A DNA stretch of 21,904 nt from Firmicutes bacterium UBA4882 (GCA_002399265.1 DHDG01000068.1:29672-51575), one strand, 5' to 3'. Shown: positions 12,628 to 20,601, counted from the first letter of the stretch. The notes: generated by a model from the letters alone, not told the origin. Numbers and translations: made by a program.

Positions 12628-14415
12628 TCATCCGCGGCCACCGGCTAATTCAACATGCTCCAGGATTTCCGGCGGCTCAGGTGCATCCTTAAATTGAATG
12701 TGGTAAAGCTTACTGTATAATCCGCCTTTGCGCAGCAGTTCCTGATGCTTTCCGATTTCGGCAATGCGCCCGTCGGAAAGAACCAAAATCTGGTCCGCTT
12801 CACGGACGGTGGACAGACGATGCGCAATGATAATGGTGGTCCGGCCACGCATCAATTCACGTAAGGCGGCCTGAATCTCTGTTTCGGTCTCGGAGTCAAC
12901 GGCTGAAGTCGCTTCATCCAGGATTAAAATCGGCGTATCACGCAAGATCGCCCTGGCAATGGCCAGACGCTGCTTTTGTCCTCCAGAGAGCTTTACACCA
13001 CGTTCGCCAATCCTGGTATCAAAACCTTCCGGCAACTGACTGATAAATTCATAGGCGTGGGCCTGCTCCGCCGCCCGCTTCATGGCCGCTTCATCGGCCT
13101 GGGGTGCGCCGTAGAGGATATTATCCGCCACTGTGCCGTTAAACAGGAACACATCCTGAAGCACCAGACTAATCTGACTTCTGAGTGATTCCATCGTGAT
13201 CGTCTTAATATCAACCCCGTCGATGAGTACCCGTCCTGCGGTTGGGTCATAAAAGCGCGGGATCAGGCTGGCGATCGTTGTTTTGCCAACTCCGGTAGGA
13301 CCAACCAGTGCCAGCGAAGAACCTGGCGCGACTGCGAAATTGATGTGCTCCAGCACCGGAACATCCTTCCGATAAGCAAACGAAACATTGTCAAACTGAA
13401 TAGCGCCTTTGACTTTCGGCATGGCCGAGGCCCCTGGCGAATCAGCCACGTCGGGATCCGTGTCAAGAATTTCAAATACGCGTTCCGCGCCAGCCAGCGT
13501 GGTCTGGATTTCTTCCACAATCCGCCCCAACGTAGTCACCGGGGTATAAAACATGCCTAAATAGAGAATAAAAGCTACCAATGTCTCGGCTTCCATCGTA
13601 CCGTGGATCATAATCTGCCGTGCTCCCAACCAGACCACTAGCAATGTGCCGATCGAGGTCAAAAACTCGAACAGCGGGTGATAGAAAGCGGTCTTTTTGA
13701 GCGAGGCCAACATACCGTTAGTATATTTCCAAACCGAACCGCCGACGCGTTCACTTTCATGCGGTTCTTGCGTAAAAAGCTGAATTTCTTTAATCCCGGA
13801 CAGATTATCCTGCACCAGCGCGCTCAGATCCCCCAGCGTTGCTTGCACTTTGCGCAGCGCCGGCCGAATTTTGGTGTTAAATCGAAAGAGTGCAAAGATC
13901 AAGAGTGGAATCGGAATCAAAGCATAGCATGCCAGAGTGGCATTCAAGGAAAAGACCAGCACGGTCACACCAATTAGCAGCAATGTATTACTTAACATAT
14001 CCGGAAGGGCGTGGGCCGTCAAGGTCTCCATGTTAGCGGTATCACTGATCATACGTGACATCAACTGGCCGGTCGGTTTATCCTGAAAAAATCTCAGGGA
14101 TAGTTTCTGGATATGATCATAGGTCTTTTGCCGCATACGTGCTACCAAGCTCCAACCACCCACATGGCTGTAATACCGTTGCAGAAACTGGCAGACTGTT
14201 CTGCCCAAATAGGCGCCGAGCAGCATTAATCCGCTACGGGTGATCCCCAGCAGTGCATCAGGACTCTGGCCGTCACCAATCAGTGCCAATATTTGCTTGA
14301 TAATCATGGGGATCCATAAATTGAACCCGGTAATGACCAATACCGAAACAGTTGCAATGATAAAGTTCGGCCAGTCCTGTCTGGTGAACTTCAGCAGTCG
14401 CATCAGTATCTTCAA
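12628..14415 (-). CDS. ABC exporter, fused membrane and ATPase domains (MsbA-like)
   Basis: This 595-residue half-transporter has six membrane segments in the first about 300 residues. The nucleotide-binding domain has Walker A GPTGVGKTT (372-380), Q-loop Q420, signature LSGGQ (476-480), Walker B ILILDE (496-501) and H-loop H532. Such proteins dimerise and export lipids, drugs or peptides; the substrate is not evident. There is no N-terminal peptidase domain. The start is TTG at 14415, with GGAGG 7 bases upstream; the next ATG (14403) is too far from that site. It is the first gene of a probable operon with glpP and the HAD phosphatase. As a single gene it would work as a homodimer. Confidence 0.92.
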   Translation of the reverse strand: MKILMRLLKFTRQDWPNFIIATVSVLVITGFNLWIPMIIKQILALIGDGQSPDALLGITRSGLMLLGAYLGRTVCQFLQRYYSHVGGWSLVARMRQKTYDHIQKLSLRFFQDKPTGQLMSRMISDTANMETLTAHALPDMLSNTLLLIGVTVLVFSLNATLACYALIPIPLLIFALFRFNTKIRPALRKVQATLGDLSALVQDNLSGIKEIQLFTQEPHESERVGGSVWKYTNGMLASLKKTAFYHPLFEFLTSIGTLLVVWLGARQIMIHGTMEAETLVAFILYLGMFYTPVTTLGRIVEEIQTTLAGAERVFEILDTDPDVADSPGASAMPKVKGAIQFDNVSFAYRKDVPVLEHINFAVAPGSSLALVGPTGVGKTTIASLIPRFYDPTAGRVLIDGVDIKTITMESLRSQISLVLQDVFLFNGTVADNILYGAPQADEAAMKRAAEQAHAYEFISQLPEGFDTRIGERGVKLSGGQKQRLAIARAILRDTPILILDEATSAVDSETETEIQAALRELMRGRTTIIIAHRLSTVREADQILVLSDGRIAEIGKHQELLRKGGLYSKLYHIQFKDAPEPPEILEHVELAGGRG

Positions 14416-14678
14416 GAAAACCCCTCCGTCAGCAGCAGTTTCTGCGCCTTATGTTGATGTTGTACGCCCTATACTCCCATCACTGTTTTACTATCATTCT
14501 CCTCCTTTCCCTTCGGCAGGTCTGAGCGGGACTCCTGCAAAATTAATAAGGAACCCGAAGGAAATTTGGCATCCGAGCGGGGATCTGCAACTGGGGAGCA
14601 TCTTCGCACCAAAGGCAGGGGATCATCGAGGGAAGCCGAAATAGGAGAAAGCATTCCAAAAACAAAGGAGTTTTCCCA
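14416..14678. other. Divergent intergenic region with hairpins, upstream of the exporter and the response regulator
   Basis: The 263 bases hold several possible structures. Read on the minus strand, GCAGG and CCTGC (complements of 14534-14538 and 14516-14520) form a stem, nested inside a longer interrupted pairing between 14506-14516 and 14555-14564. CGAAGGGAAAGGAGGAG follows the inner stem, then a five-codon open frame (14497-14480). A similar G-rich segment (GAGCGGG then CTGC) appears at 14524-14538 and 14575-14588. No consensus promoter was found. No protein gene is supported. Confidence 0.45.
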
Positions 14679-15470
14679 ATGATTCCTGCGCGTATTTTGA
14701 TAGCCGACGATGATCCTGATATCCGGGAGTTACTTCAAGTTTACCTACATTTTGAAAGCTACGAGGTCATCGCTGCCTGCGATGGACAACAGGCATTGCA
14801 GCATTTCATAACATACCATCCTGATTTAGTGATCCTGGATGTCATGATGCCTGGTATGGACGGCATGGAGGTCTGCCGTCGCATCAGGGCCAATTCTCAT
14901 GTTCCCGTTGTATTCCTGACCGGCCGTGATGATGAGGTTGATCAACTCCTGGGATTCGGCTTTGGTGCGGATGACTATATTGTTAAGCCATTCAGTCCCA
15001 GAACGCTGGTCGCCCGCGTCAAAGCCCTCCTGCGCCGAACTTCTGCTGCTACCACTGCCGCTGCCACAGGCGATATCAGCCCGGAACACACCGGCGATAC
15101 CATGGTTTCGCATGCAATTCTCAGCTTTGCAGGGCTGCAGATCGACACTGAAGCATACCAGGTCACGCGCTTTGGCAAAGCTATCGACCTGACGGCTAAG
15201 GAATTCCAGCTTCTCAAGTACTTTGCTGAACGGCCCGGAAAGGTCCTTACCAAAAGACAGTTAGTCACAGGTGCCTGGGGAGAGGAATACTTCGGCGACG
15301 ATGCCACGCTAATGGTACATCTGAGCCATTTACGCCAAAAACTTGGCGATAGCTCCGAGGGACTTTCACTAATTGTCACCATCCGCGGGATCGGTTACAA
15401 ATTTATACCTCAGCCCGAGGAGGTGCCTGACAGATGCAGTGTTACCCCGCCAAATCAACCGAAGCAGTGA
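14679..15470 (+). CDS. OmpR/PhoB family response regulator
   Basis: This is the DNA-binding half of a two-component system. The receiver domain (residues 4-115) has the acidic pair D11/D12, phospho-acceptor D54 (VILDVMMPG), T81 and K103 (IVKPFSP). The C-terminal winged helix (about 148-250) contains LTAKEFQLLKYFAERPGKVLTK and ends with TIRGIGYKF. The linker (about 121-145) is long and rich in Ala, Thr and Ser (TSAATTAAAT), which is unusual. AAAGGAG lies 8 bases before the ATG. The following histidine kinase starts inside the 3' end of this gene. The likely target is the direct repeat at 16584-16602 before the ABC genes. Confidence 0.95.
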   Translation: MIPARILIADDDPDIRELLQVYLHFESYEVIAACDGQQALQHFITYHPDLVILDVMMPGMDGMEVCRRIRANSHVPVVFLTGRDDEVDQLLGFGFGADDYIVKPFSPRTLVARVKALLRRTSAATTAAATGDISPEHTGDTMVSHAILSFAGLQIDTEAYQVTRFGKAIDLTAKEFQLLKYFAERPGKVLTKRQLVTGAWGEEYFGDDATLMVHLSHLRQKLGDSSEGLSLIVTIRGIGYKFIPQPEEVPDRCSVTPPNQPKQ

Positions 15471-16582
15471 AGCGCTCTCACCATGCCAAACAAACTCAAA
15501 GCAAAAAGCATGCCAAGCTGGCCAAGCCAGTCAACCTCAGCAGGCGCTACTTTTTCGTTTCAGTGGCGACAGTCATTTTGGCAGGCTTTCTCACGATCTT
15601 TGTTTTTCTGATTATAGCAATCCTGAGTAGCGCTAATCATTTGAAGGTAAATCAGTATAGTCTTCTTTTAATTGCGGCATTGGCTACCATCACCACCGGC
15701 GCTTTTGCAAGTTTCTATATGGCGCGTTCGCTGAAAGCACGTCTGGCCGATCTGACTGAAGCTATTAAAGCTATGGCCGCTGGCGATTACCGCACCAGAA
15801 TTAATAGTACCGCCATTAGGGATGAAATCGGCATAGTTGCGACAGCATTCAATGATATGGCCGATCGCCTGGAGGAATCCCGGGCACAGGAGGCTGAGCT
15901 CGAACGCTTGAAAAGGCAGCTCATCACGAACGTTTCCCATGACCTACGCGGTCCGCTCACTTCAATTGAAGGCTATCTCGCTGCCATTGAAGAAGGCCTG
16001 GCAAATGATCCTCAAAAAGCCAAACAGTACTTATCAGTGATTCGCAGCAAAAGCCGGGAACTGGCCCAGCTGGTGGAGGATTTACTGCTGTATTCCAGGC
16101 TGGAGAGCGGTCACTATCCTCTCAATCTTTCCACAGTGCAATGCGAAGAATGGCTGCGGGAAGCGCTGGCCTATTATGAGCCGGATATTGCGGCTGCCGA
16201 ACTGAGTGTTGAGGCCGAAATTCCGGATCAAACCTCCTTAATCAAAATGGATATACGTAAGATGAATCAGGTGATTGGCAACCTCGTTCAAAATACTATC
16301 CGTTACGCCCACCAGGGCACCTGCCTGCAGGTGAGTCTGCAAACCACTGCGCATAACATTGTCATGACCTTTACCAATGAGGGCACGCCAATAGATCCGG
16401 AGGATCTGCCTCATGTCTTTGAGCGCTTCTACCGCGGCAAATCACAGAACGAAGGAATTGGGATCGGATTAGGCCTTGCTATTGCGGCTGAAATAGTCCG
16501 GGCGCACGGCGGGGATGTCCGCGCCGCAAACCTGCCCGGTGGAAAAGTGGCTTTTATACTGAAACTGCCTGCCGGCTGTTAA
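15434..16582 (+). CDS. Sensor histidine kinase
   Basis: This is the membrane sensor partner of the response regulator. The 382 residues comprise a basic cytoplasmic N-terminus (1-38), membrane segments at about 39-64 and 76-96 with only a short external loop, a HAMP domain (about 97-150), HisKA with phospho-acceptor H169 (NVSHDLRGPLTS), and an HATPase domain with N box NQVIGNLVQNT (about 278-288), FERFYRG and GIGIGLGLAI. The G1-type box reads NEGTPI rather than DxGxGI, a variant seen in some kinases. The tiny external loop suggests that a signal is sensed within the membrane, or through the transporter, as in envelope-stress systems. The ATG overlaps the regulator gene by 37 bases; AGGAGG lies 10 bases upstream. 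Confidence 0.94.
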   Translation: MQCYPAKSTEAVKRSHHAKQTQSKKHAKLAKPVNLSRRYFFVSVATVILAGFLTIFVFLIIAILSSANHLKVNQYSLLLIAALATITTGAFASFYMARSLKARLADLTEAIKAMAAGDYRTRINSTAIRDEIGIVATAFNDMADRLEESRAQEAELERLKRQLITNVSHDLRGPLTSIEGYLAAIEEGLANDPQKAKQYLSVIRSKSRELAQLVEDLLLYSRLESGHYPLNLSTVQCEEWLREALAYYEPDIAAAELSVEAEIPDQTSLIKMDIRKMNQVIGNLVQNTIRYAHQGTCLQVSLQTTAHNIVMTFTNEGTPIDPEDLPHVFERFYRGKSQNEGIGIGLGLAIAAEIVRAHGGDVRAANLPGGKVAFILKLPAGC

Positions 16583-16583
16583 T

Positions 16584-16602
16584 CTTTAGAAAACCTTTAG
16601 AA
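16584..16602 (+). promoter_or_regulatory. Direct repeat, candidate OmpR-type operator
   Basis: CTTTAGAA occurs at 16584-16591 and again at 16595-16602, exactly 11 bp apart, one turn of the helix. This is the usual layout for tandem binding of OmpR/PhoB regulators. A weaker CTTAAG lies two further turns downstream (16617). A -10-like TAAGAT is at 16633-16638 with no good -35, as expected for an activated promoter. Confidence 0.55.
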
Positions 16603-16686
16603 TGGCATAAGCCTTCCTTAAGCTGTTCCTGCTAAGATTGGAATTGCAGCACCAATTTAGCGAAATAGTCTGGGGGAGGTTTTTTG

Positions 16687-17409
16687 ATGTCCGAGTATGT
16701 CCTGCAAATTGAAAAACTCTGTATGTCTTATGGCAGCCAGCAAGTATTGAATGAACTGTCACTGAATGTCGAAAAAGGGTCTATTTATGGTTTTCTGGGC
16801 CGTAACGGAGCCGGCAAAAGTACGGCCATCCGCAATATTCTGGGGTTGCTAAAGCCGCGATCCGGTCACATCCGGCTTTTCGGCACTGATACTGCCAGCC
16901 GTGGCGGCAGGATGCAGCTGCGCAACGTCGGTTCACTAGTGGAGACACCCGGCTTTTATGATCACTTATCCGGTTATGACAATCTGGCCATCGCATGTAT
17001 GGTACGGGATCTTCCTGAGAGCGCCATCACGGAAGCATTACACCTGACAAATATGAGCCAGGCCGCTTCCAAACTCGTTGGGCGCTACTCACTGGGCATG
17101 CGGCAACGTTTGGGGATTTCCTGGGCTTTGCTTGGCAATCCTCAACTATTGATTCTTGATGAGCCGATTAACGGCCTGGATCCAGCCGGAGTACGCGAAG
17201 TACGCTCTTTGCTGCGGCGTCTGCGTGATGACCGTGGAGTGACGATTTTCTTGTCCAGCCATATACTCTCTGAAATTCAACAAGTCACCGATCGCATAGG
17301 CATTGTTCATGACGGACATCTGGTAGCTGAACACGATACCGCAGGCTGCCCTGCTCAAGAACTGGAAGATTACTTTTTACGCATAACGGAGGGGAATGAA
17401 ATTGCTTAA
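16687..17409 (+). CDS. ABC transporter ATP-binding protein (lantibiotic-immunity/bacitracin-resistance type)
   Basis: This is the ATPase of a two-gene ABC-2 transporter, 240 residues long. Walker A is GRNGAGKST (38-46), the signature is SLGMRQR, Walker B LLILDEPINGLDP, and the H-loop LSSHILSEI. The SLGMRQRLGIS form of the signature is typical of BcrA/LanF-like ATPases that protect against membrane-active peptides. GGAGG lies 7 bases before the ATG at 16687; a TTG just upstream is less likely. The permease gene overlaps its 3' end by 14 bases. Its place behind a two-component pair suggests induction by envelope damage, an inference from gene order. Confidence 0.92.
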   Translation: MSEYVLQIEKLCMSYGSQQVLNELSLNVEKGSIYGFLGRNGAGKSTAIRNILGLLKPRSGHIRLFGTDTASRGGRMQLRNVGSLVETPGFYDHLSGYDNLAIACMVRDLPESAITEALHLTNMSQAASKLVGRYSLGMRQRLGISWALLGNPQLLILDEPINGLDPAGVREVRSLLRRLRDDRGVTIFLSSHILSEIQQVTDRIGIVHDGHLVAEHDTAGCPAQELEDYFLRITEGNEIA

Positions 17410-18148
17410 AGCGTTAAGAGCTGAAACCCTTAAAATGAGCCGCGACAAGATATTCTGGCTTTCGGTCGCCGGACTGCTTGGCTCCACCTTAATGGTACTG
17501 GTTATGTTCGTTTTTGGCAAAGATGACCTGGTCAGGCGCAATTTATGGAATTTGGACTGGTTTGTCGATCAGTCCCTGCAAGCGGAGGCACTGCTGTTGG
17601 GCCCCATGATGGTTGCCATCATCGGTGCCTATCTCGTCACCTTGGAATATCGGCAAAAAACGATGAAAAGCCTGCTGCCTTTGCCAATGTCAAACACTGC
17701 CATCTTCGCTGGCAAAAATATTTGGGGCATGATCGCACTGGCAATTGGAATGTTGGCTGCCGGGATTATCACAATTCTGGTTCCAATGGCACTTGGCCTC
17801 GACCCAGCGGCAGGGTCTTCTCTGACAGACGTAATTCGTCATACAGCGATTTCTCAGGCTGCCTTATTTGCTGCTTTCTGGCCGTGTCTGGCGTTCGCTC
17901 TGACTGTCAGTCTGATCAGCAAGAACTTCGTGGTACCGCTGGCTGCTGCCATGGTGGTACAAATTGGCGGTTTGCTGGCTTTGCAGGGGGATAAGGGCCA
18001 TCTGGCGTGGCCGGCTATTCCGCTAATGATTTATAACACGGTGCGTAAAGGTGGGTCATTTGAGCCGCTGCTTAATTCGGCCTTATTTGCCGTAGGGTTT
18101 ATTGTCATCGGCATTCTGTGGGCAGCGCTGACTAGAAAGCCTGAGTGA
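17396..18148 (+). CDS. ABC-2 type permease
   Basis: This is the membrane partner of the preceding ATPase, with 250 residues. About six hydrophobic segments are visible, near residues 20-41, 67-86, 108-135, 150-174, 178-197 and 225-245. The pattern of a short cytoplasmic N-terminus with LRAETLKMSRDKIFW and a YRQKTMKSLLPLPMS loop after the second segment is typical of LanE/LanG/BcrB-like permeases. GGAGGGG precedes the ATG, which overlaps the ATPase gene by 14 bases. Only one permease is present, where many lantibiotic-immunity systems have two. The gene ends just before the hairpin at 18217-18241. Confidence 0.88.
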   Translation: MKLLKALRAETLKMSRDKIFWLSVAGLLGSTLMVLVMFVFGKDDLVRRNLWNLDWFVDQSLQAEALLLGPMMVAIIGAYLVTLEYRQKTMKSLLPLPMSNTAIFAGKNIWGMIALAIGMLAAGIITILVPMALGLDPAAGSSLTDVIRHTAISQAALFAAFWPCLAFALTVSLISKNFVVPLAAAMVVQIGGLLALQGDKGHLAWPAIPLMIYNTVRKGGSFEPLLNSALFAVGFIVIGILWAALTRKPE

Positions 18149-18216
18149 GCCCGCGGCCAAATGCAGCGCTGGTCCCATGCCATGACCCCCGCCTGGCGAT
18201 TACCCATTACACGCGA

Positions 18217-18241
18217 AGAACCGGCCGCAAAGGCCGGTTCT
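18217..18241. terminator. Hairpin between the convergent permease and hcp genes
   Basis: AGAACCGGCC (18217-18226) and GGCCGGTTCT (18232-18241) form a perfect 10-bp GC-rich stem with a 5-base loop, GCAAA. Neither side has a clean T-run. Its place between two convergent genes suggests a shared, possibly weak, terminator. Confidence 0.6.
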
Positions 18242-18252
18242 GGTCCGCTTGT

Positions 18253-19902
18253 TTATCCGAGAATTGCTTTCAAATCCTGTTTGGCAGTGGTTATCGGCAT
18301 AATATTAAACTTCTCCTGCAGAATCTTAACAACTGTGGGCGTGAGAAATGCCGGCAGCGTCGGTCCCAGTCTGATATTTTTGATCCCCAGGGATAGCAGT
18401 GATAAGAGAATTCCGACTGCTTTCTGCTCATACCATGAAAGAATCAGCGACAGAGGCAGGCCGTTAACGTCAGTCTTAAATGCCCCCGCCAGTGCCATGG
18501 CGATCCTGACGGCCGAATACGCATCATTGCACTGTCCGACATCCAAGAGTCTGGGAATGCCGCCAATATTTCCGAAGTCCAGTTTGTTAAAGCGGTATTT
18601 GCCGCAGGCCAGAGTTAAAATCACGCAATCTTGCGGTACTTTTTGGGCAAGTTCCGTATAGTAATTGCGCCCGGACTTAGCACCGTCACAGCCTCCAATC
18701 AGGAAGAAGTGGCGGATCTGTCCGGCTTTGACGGCGTCGATCACTTTATCGGCTACTCCGAGCACCGCATTACGGCCGAATCCAACCATAATAGTCTTTT
18801 CGGGTTCGTCATGCTCAAATCCCTTTTCGTTCAGCGCCGCTTCAATAACCCCAGCAAACTGGCCATTGGGTACGTGATGCACGCCAGGCCAGGCCACCAA
18901 GCCGGTGGTAAAGATACGATGTTTGTATGAATCAGCAGGTTTCTGGATGCAGTTGGTCGTCATGAGAATCGCACCCGGGAATTCGTCAAATTCTTTCCGC
19001 TGATCCTGCCAGGCGCCGCCATAGTTACCGGCCAAGTGCGGATATTTTTTCAGTTCCGGATAACCGTGCGCCGGCAGCATTTCGCCGTGGGTATAAATAT
19101 TGATCCCTTTGCCTTCAGTCTGTCTGAGCAGAGCGGCCAGATCCTCCAAATCGTGACCGGAGACCAGAATGGCCTTGCCTTTGACAGGAGTAACCCGCAC
19201 TGAAGTCGGAACCGGATGGCCAAAACGTCCGGTATTGCCTTTGTCAAGTAACTCCATCGCTTTGATATTGACTTCACCGGTTTTTAACGCCATGCCCAGA
19301 TATTGGTTGAGGTCGGTTCCCTCAGCTGCGAGAAAATCCAATGCTTCGAAAACAAAAGCATAAATAGCGTCATCTTCCTCGCCAAGTACATGCGCATGAT
19401 CTACATAAGCCGCCATACCTTTTAGTCCGTACATAATCAGTTCCTGTAATCCAGCGGCATCGGTGCCGAGCTTTGCAGCGCGTTGTTCAATGGAAGCGCT
19501 GCGTCCCTGCTCCTCAAGTCCTTTCAAGTCAGCAGCCGGTTTCCATTGAGCCGGACCGTCCAGTTTTTCCGGGGTGACACCCTTGGCGCGGCAGGCCTCT
19601 TGATACAATGCGGCCGCTTTTTCTTTAACCTCATAAGCTTGATCAAGCAGTTTCTTGAGGCGCTCCGGATCAAAGTTTACGTTTGTAACCGTTGTGAACA
19701 AAGTGTCAATGACAAATCTGCCTATTGCACGATCCTGCATGCCAAGCTGGCCGGCCCGATGGGCATACATTGATATCCCTTTCGCAGCATACACAAGTAA
19801 ATCTTGAAGTACGGCTGTTTGCTCTTCTTTGCCGCAAACCCCTGCGACAGTACATCCGGTTCCTTTGGCCGTCTGTTCACATTGATAGCAGAACATACCC
19901 AA
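18253..19902 (-). CDS. hcp: Hybrid cluster protein (hydroxylamine/nitric oxide reductase), class I
   Basis: Hcp is a cytoplasmic iron-sulfur-oxygen protein that reduces nitric oxide or hydroxylamine in anaerobes. The N-terminal cluster ligands are C5, C8, C17 and C23 (C-x2-C-x8-C-x5-C), the spacing of the class I proteins of strict anaerobes. The hybrid-cluster ligands can be followed in order: His in VSGHDLED, Glu in THGEMLP, Cys in TTNCIQK, IGGCDGA, LACGKY and VGQCND, then Glu and Lys in WYEQKA. The length of 549 residues is normal. The start is TTG at 19902, with GGGGG 8 bases upstream; an ATG two codons later is too far from that site. It lies 29 bases behind the Rrf2 gene, apparently in the same transcript. 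Confidence 0.96.
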   Translation of the reverse strand: MGMFCYQCEQTAKGTGCTVAGVCGKEEQTAVLQDLLVYAAKGISMYAHRAGQLGMQDRAIGRFVIDTLFTTVTNVNFDPERLKKLLDQAYEVKEKAAALYQEACRAKGVTPEKLDGPAQWKPAADLKGLEEQGRSASIEQRAAKLGTDAAGLQELIMYGLKGMAAYVDHAHVLGEEDDAIYAFVFEALDFLAAEGTDLNQYLGMALKTGEVNIKAMELLDKGNTGRFGHPVPTSVRVTPVKGKAILVSGHDLEDLAALLRQTEGKGINIYTHGEMLPAHGYPELKKYPHLAGNYGGAWQDQRKEFDEFPGAILMTTNCIQKPADSYKHRIFTTGLVAWPGVHHVPNGQFAGVIEAALNEKGFEHDEPEKTIMVGFGRNAVLGVADKVIDAVKAGQIRHFFLIGGCDGAKSGRNYYTELAQKVPQDCVILTLACGKYRFNKLDFGNIGGIPRLLDVGQCNDAYSAVRIAMALAGAFKTDVNGLPLSLILSWYEQKAVGILLSLLSLGIKNIRLGPTLPAFLTPTVVKILQEKFNIMPITTAKQDLKAILG

Positions 19903-19931
19903 TACAGATTCCCCCTTATGTTTTGGTGTGA

Positions 19932-20363
19932 TTACACTTTACCTTGTTCTTCCTCTCCCGGCGATTGCTCTTTGCCTTGTTCTTCTCGGTTGACGAAACT
20001 AGCCAGTGTCTGGCTTCCCAAAAAGTCGTCCAGGCGTCCTTCCAGTTCTCCAAGAATCCCACCAAATAGGCAGTGCTCAAAAGGACACTTGTTCCTCGCC
20101 ATTGGGCAATCCGTCTTTTCCATATTATTATCGAAGGCTTGGTAAATATGAAGCAGCGTGATTTTTTCCGGCTGTCTGGTTAAGGTGAAACCTCCTTTGG
20201 GGCCGCGTTCCGAGTGCGCCAAACCTTCCCGCACCAATCGCTGCATCACCTTCGCAAGATGAGCCTCGGACGCTTCGATACCGGAAGCTATTTCCTTAAT
20301 ACTTATGGTTCTATTATTGTTATTAGCAATGTAAGCCATCCCGTGCAACGCCAGAGAGATCAT
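19932..20363 (-). CDS. Rrf2 family transcriptional regulator, NsrR/IscR-like
   Basis: Rrf2 proteins are iron-sulfur sensors that control stress genes. The winged helix is clear (SIKEIASGIEASEAHLAKVMQ, then RGPKGGFTL). C86, C93 and C98 (C-x6-C-x4-C) could hold an [Fe-S] cluster. The gene precedes hcp by 29 bases, so it probably senses nitric oxide or redox state and controls hcp and itself. The 5' end is odd. The ATG at 20363 has no ribosome binding site and truncates the usual N-terminus. A strong AGGAGG with a TTG 7 bases later (20394-20392) lies upstream, but in another frame. Removing one base near 20377 would join them and give MNGRIIHVPEMISLALHGM, a sensible Rrf2 start. A frameshift or sequencing error is likely. 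Confidence 0.88.
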   Translation of the reverse strand: MISLALHGMAYIANNNNRTISIKEIASGIEASEAHLAKVMQRLVREGLAHSERGPKGGFTLTRQPEKITLLHIYQAFDNNMEKTDCPMARNKCPFEHCLFGGILGELEGRLDDFLGSQTLASFVNREEQGKEQSPGEEEQGKV

Positions 20364-20406
20364 TTCCGGGACGTGTATTATTCCGCCCGTTCAAAACACC
20401 TCCTCC

Positions 20407-20432
20407 TATTTAAGTATTTTAATACCTAAATA
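20407..20432. promoter_or_regulatory. 26-bp near-palindromic operator over the rrf2-hcp promoter
   Basis: The two halves (20407-20419 and 20420-20432) are complementary at 11 of 13 positions, failing only at the centre and at 20413/20426. It covers the -10 element and the expected start of transcription. This is where an autorepressing Rrf2 protein would bind; that it is the Rrf2 site is inferred from position. Confidence 0.65.
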
Positions 20433-20444
20433 TCCAATTGTCAA
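20416..20444 (-). promoter_or_regulatory. Promoter of the rrf2-hcp genes
   Basis: On the minus strand TTGACA (20444-20439), a 17-base spacer and TAAAAT (20421-20416) form a near-perfect housekeeping promoter. Transcription should begin near 20409, only a few bases before the AGGAGG ribosome binding site. Confidence 0.85.
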
Positions 20445-20571
20445 GAGGTGTGATCGCTACCGCTTTATTTTGCTTCCTGACTGCTGCGTGGCAGGATTTA
20501 TTACCCAGATAATGAATTTATTTAAGTTGGGCGCTGAATTTGATTTTGGCGACATCCGGCGTGGCGCATCT

Positions 20572-20601
20572 TTGTCGGGGCCGATTCATTTTATTTATAC
20601 T
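20572..20601 (+). promoter_or_regulatory. Possible promoter of the MFS transporter gene
   Basis: TTGTCG (20572-20577), an 18-base spacer and TATACT (20596-20601) give 4/6 and 5/6 matches to consensus. The expected start is near 20608, just before the TTGGAGG ribosome binding site at 20614-20620. Confidence 0.4.

Noticed and set aside
14570..14640. G-rich plus-strand leader considered as a T-box or other known riboswitch before the response regulator
   Set aside because: No T-box GGGTGGNACCGCG core and no match to the known riboswitch cores I could recall, on either strand.
14240..14644. 134-codon plus-strand open frame upstream of the response regulator
   Set aside because: Half of it is antisense to the ABC exporter and the rest covers the structured intergenic region; no start signal or recognisable product.
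18145..18661. Plus-strand open frames over the 3' end of hcp
   Set aside because: They are antisense to the conserved hcp coding sequence and carry no family signature.
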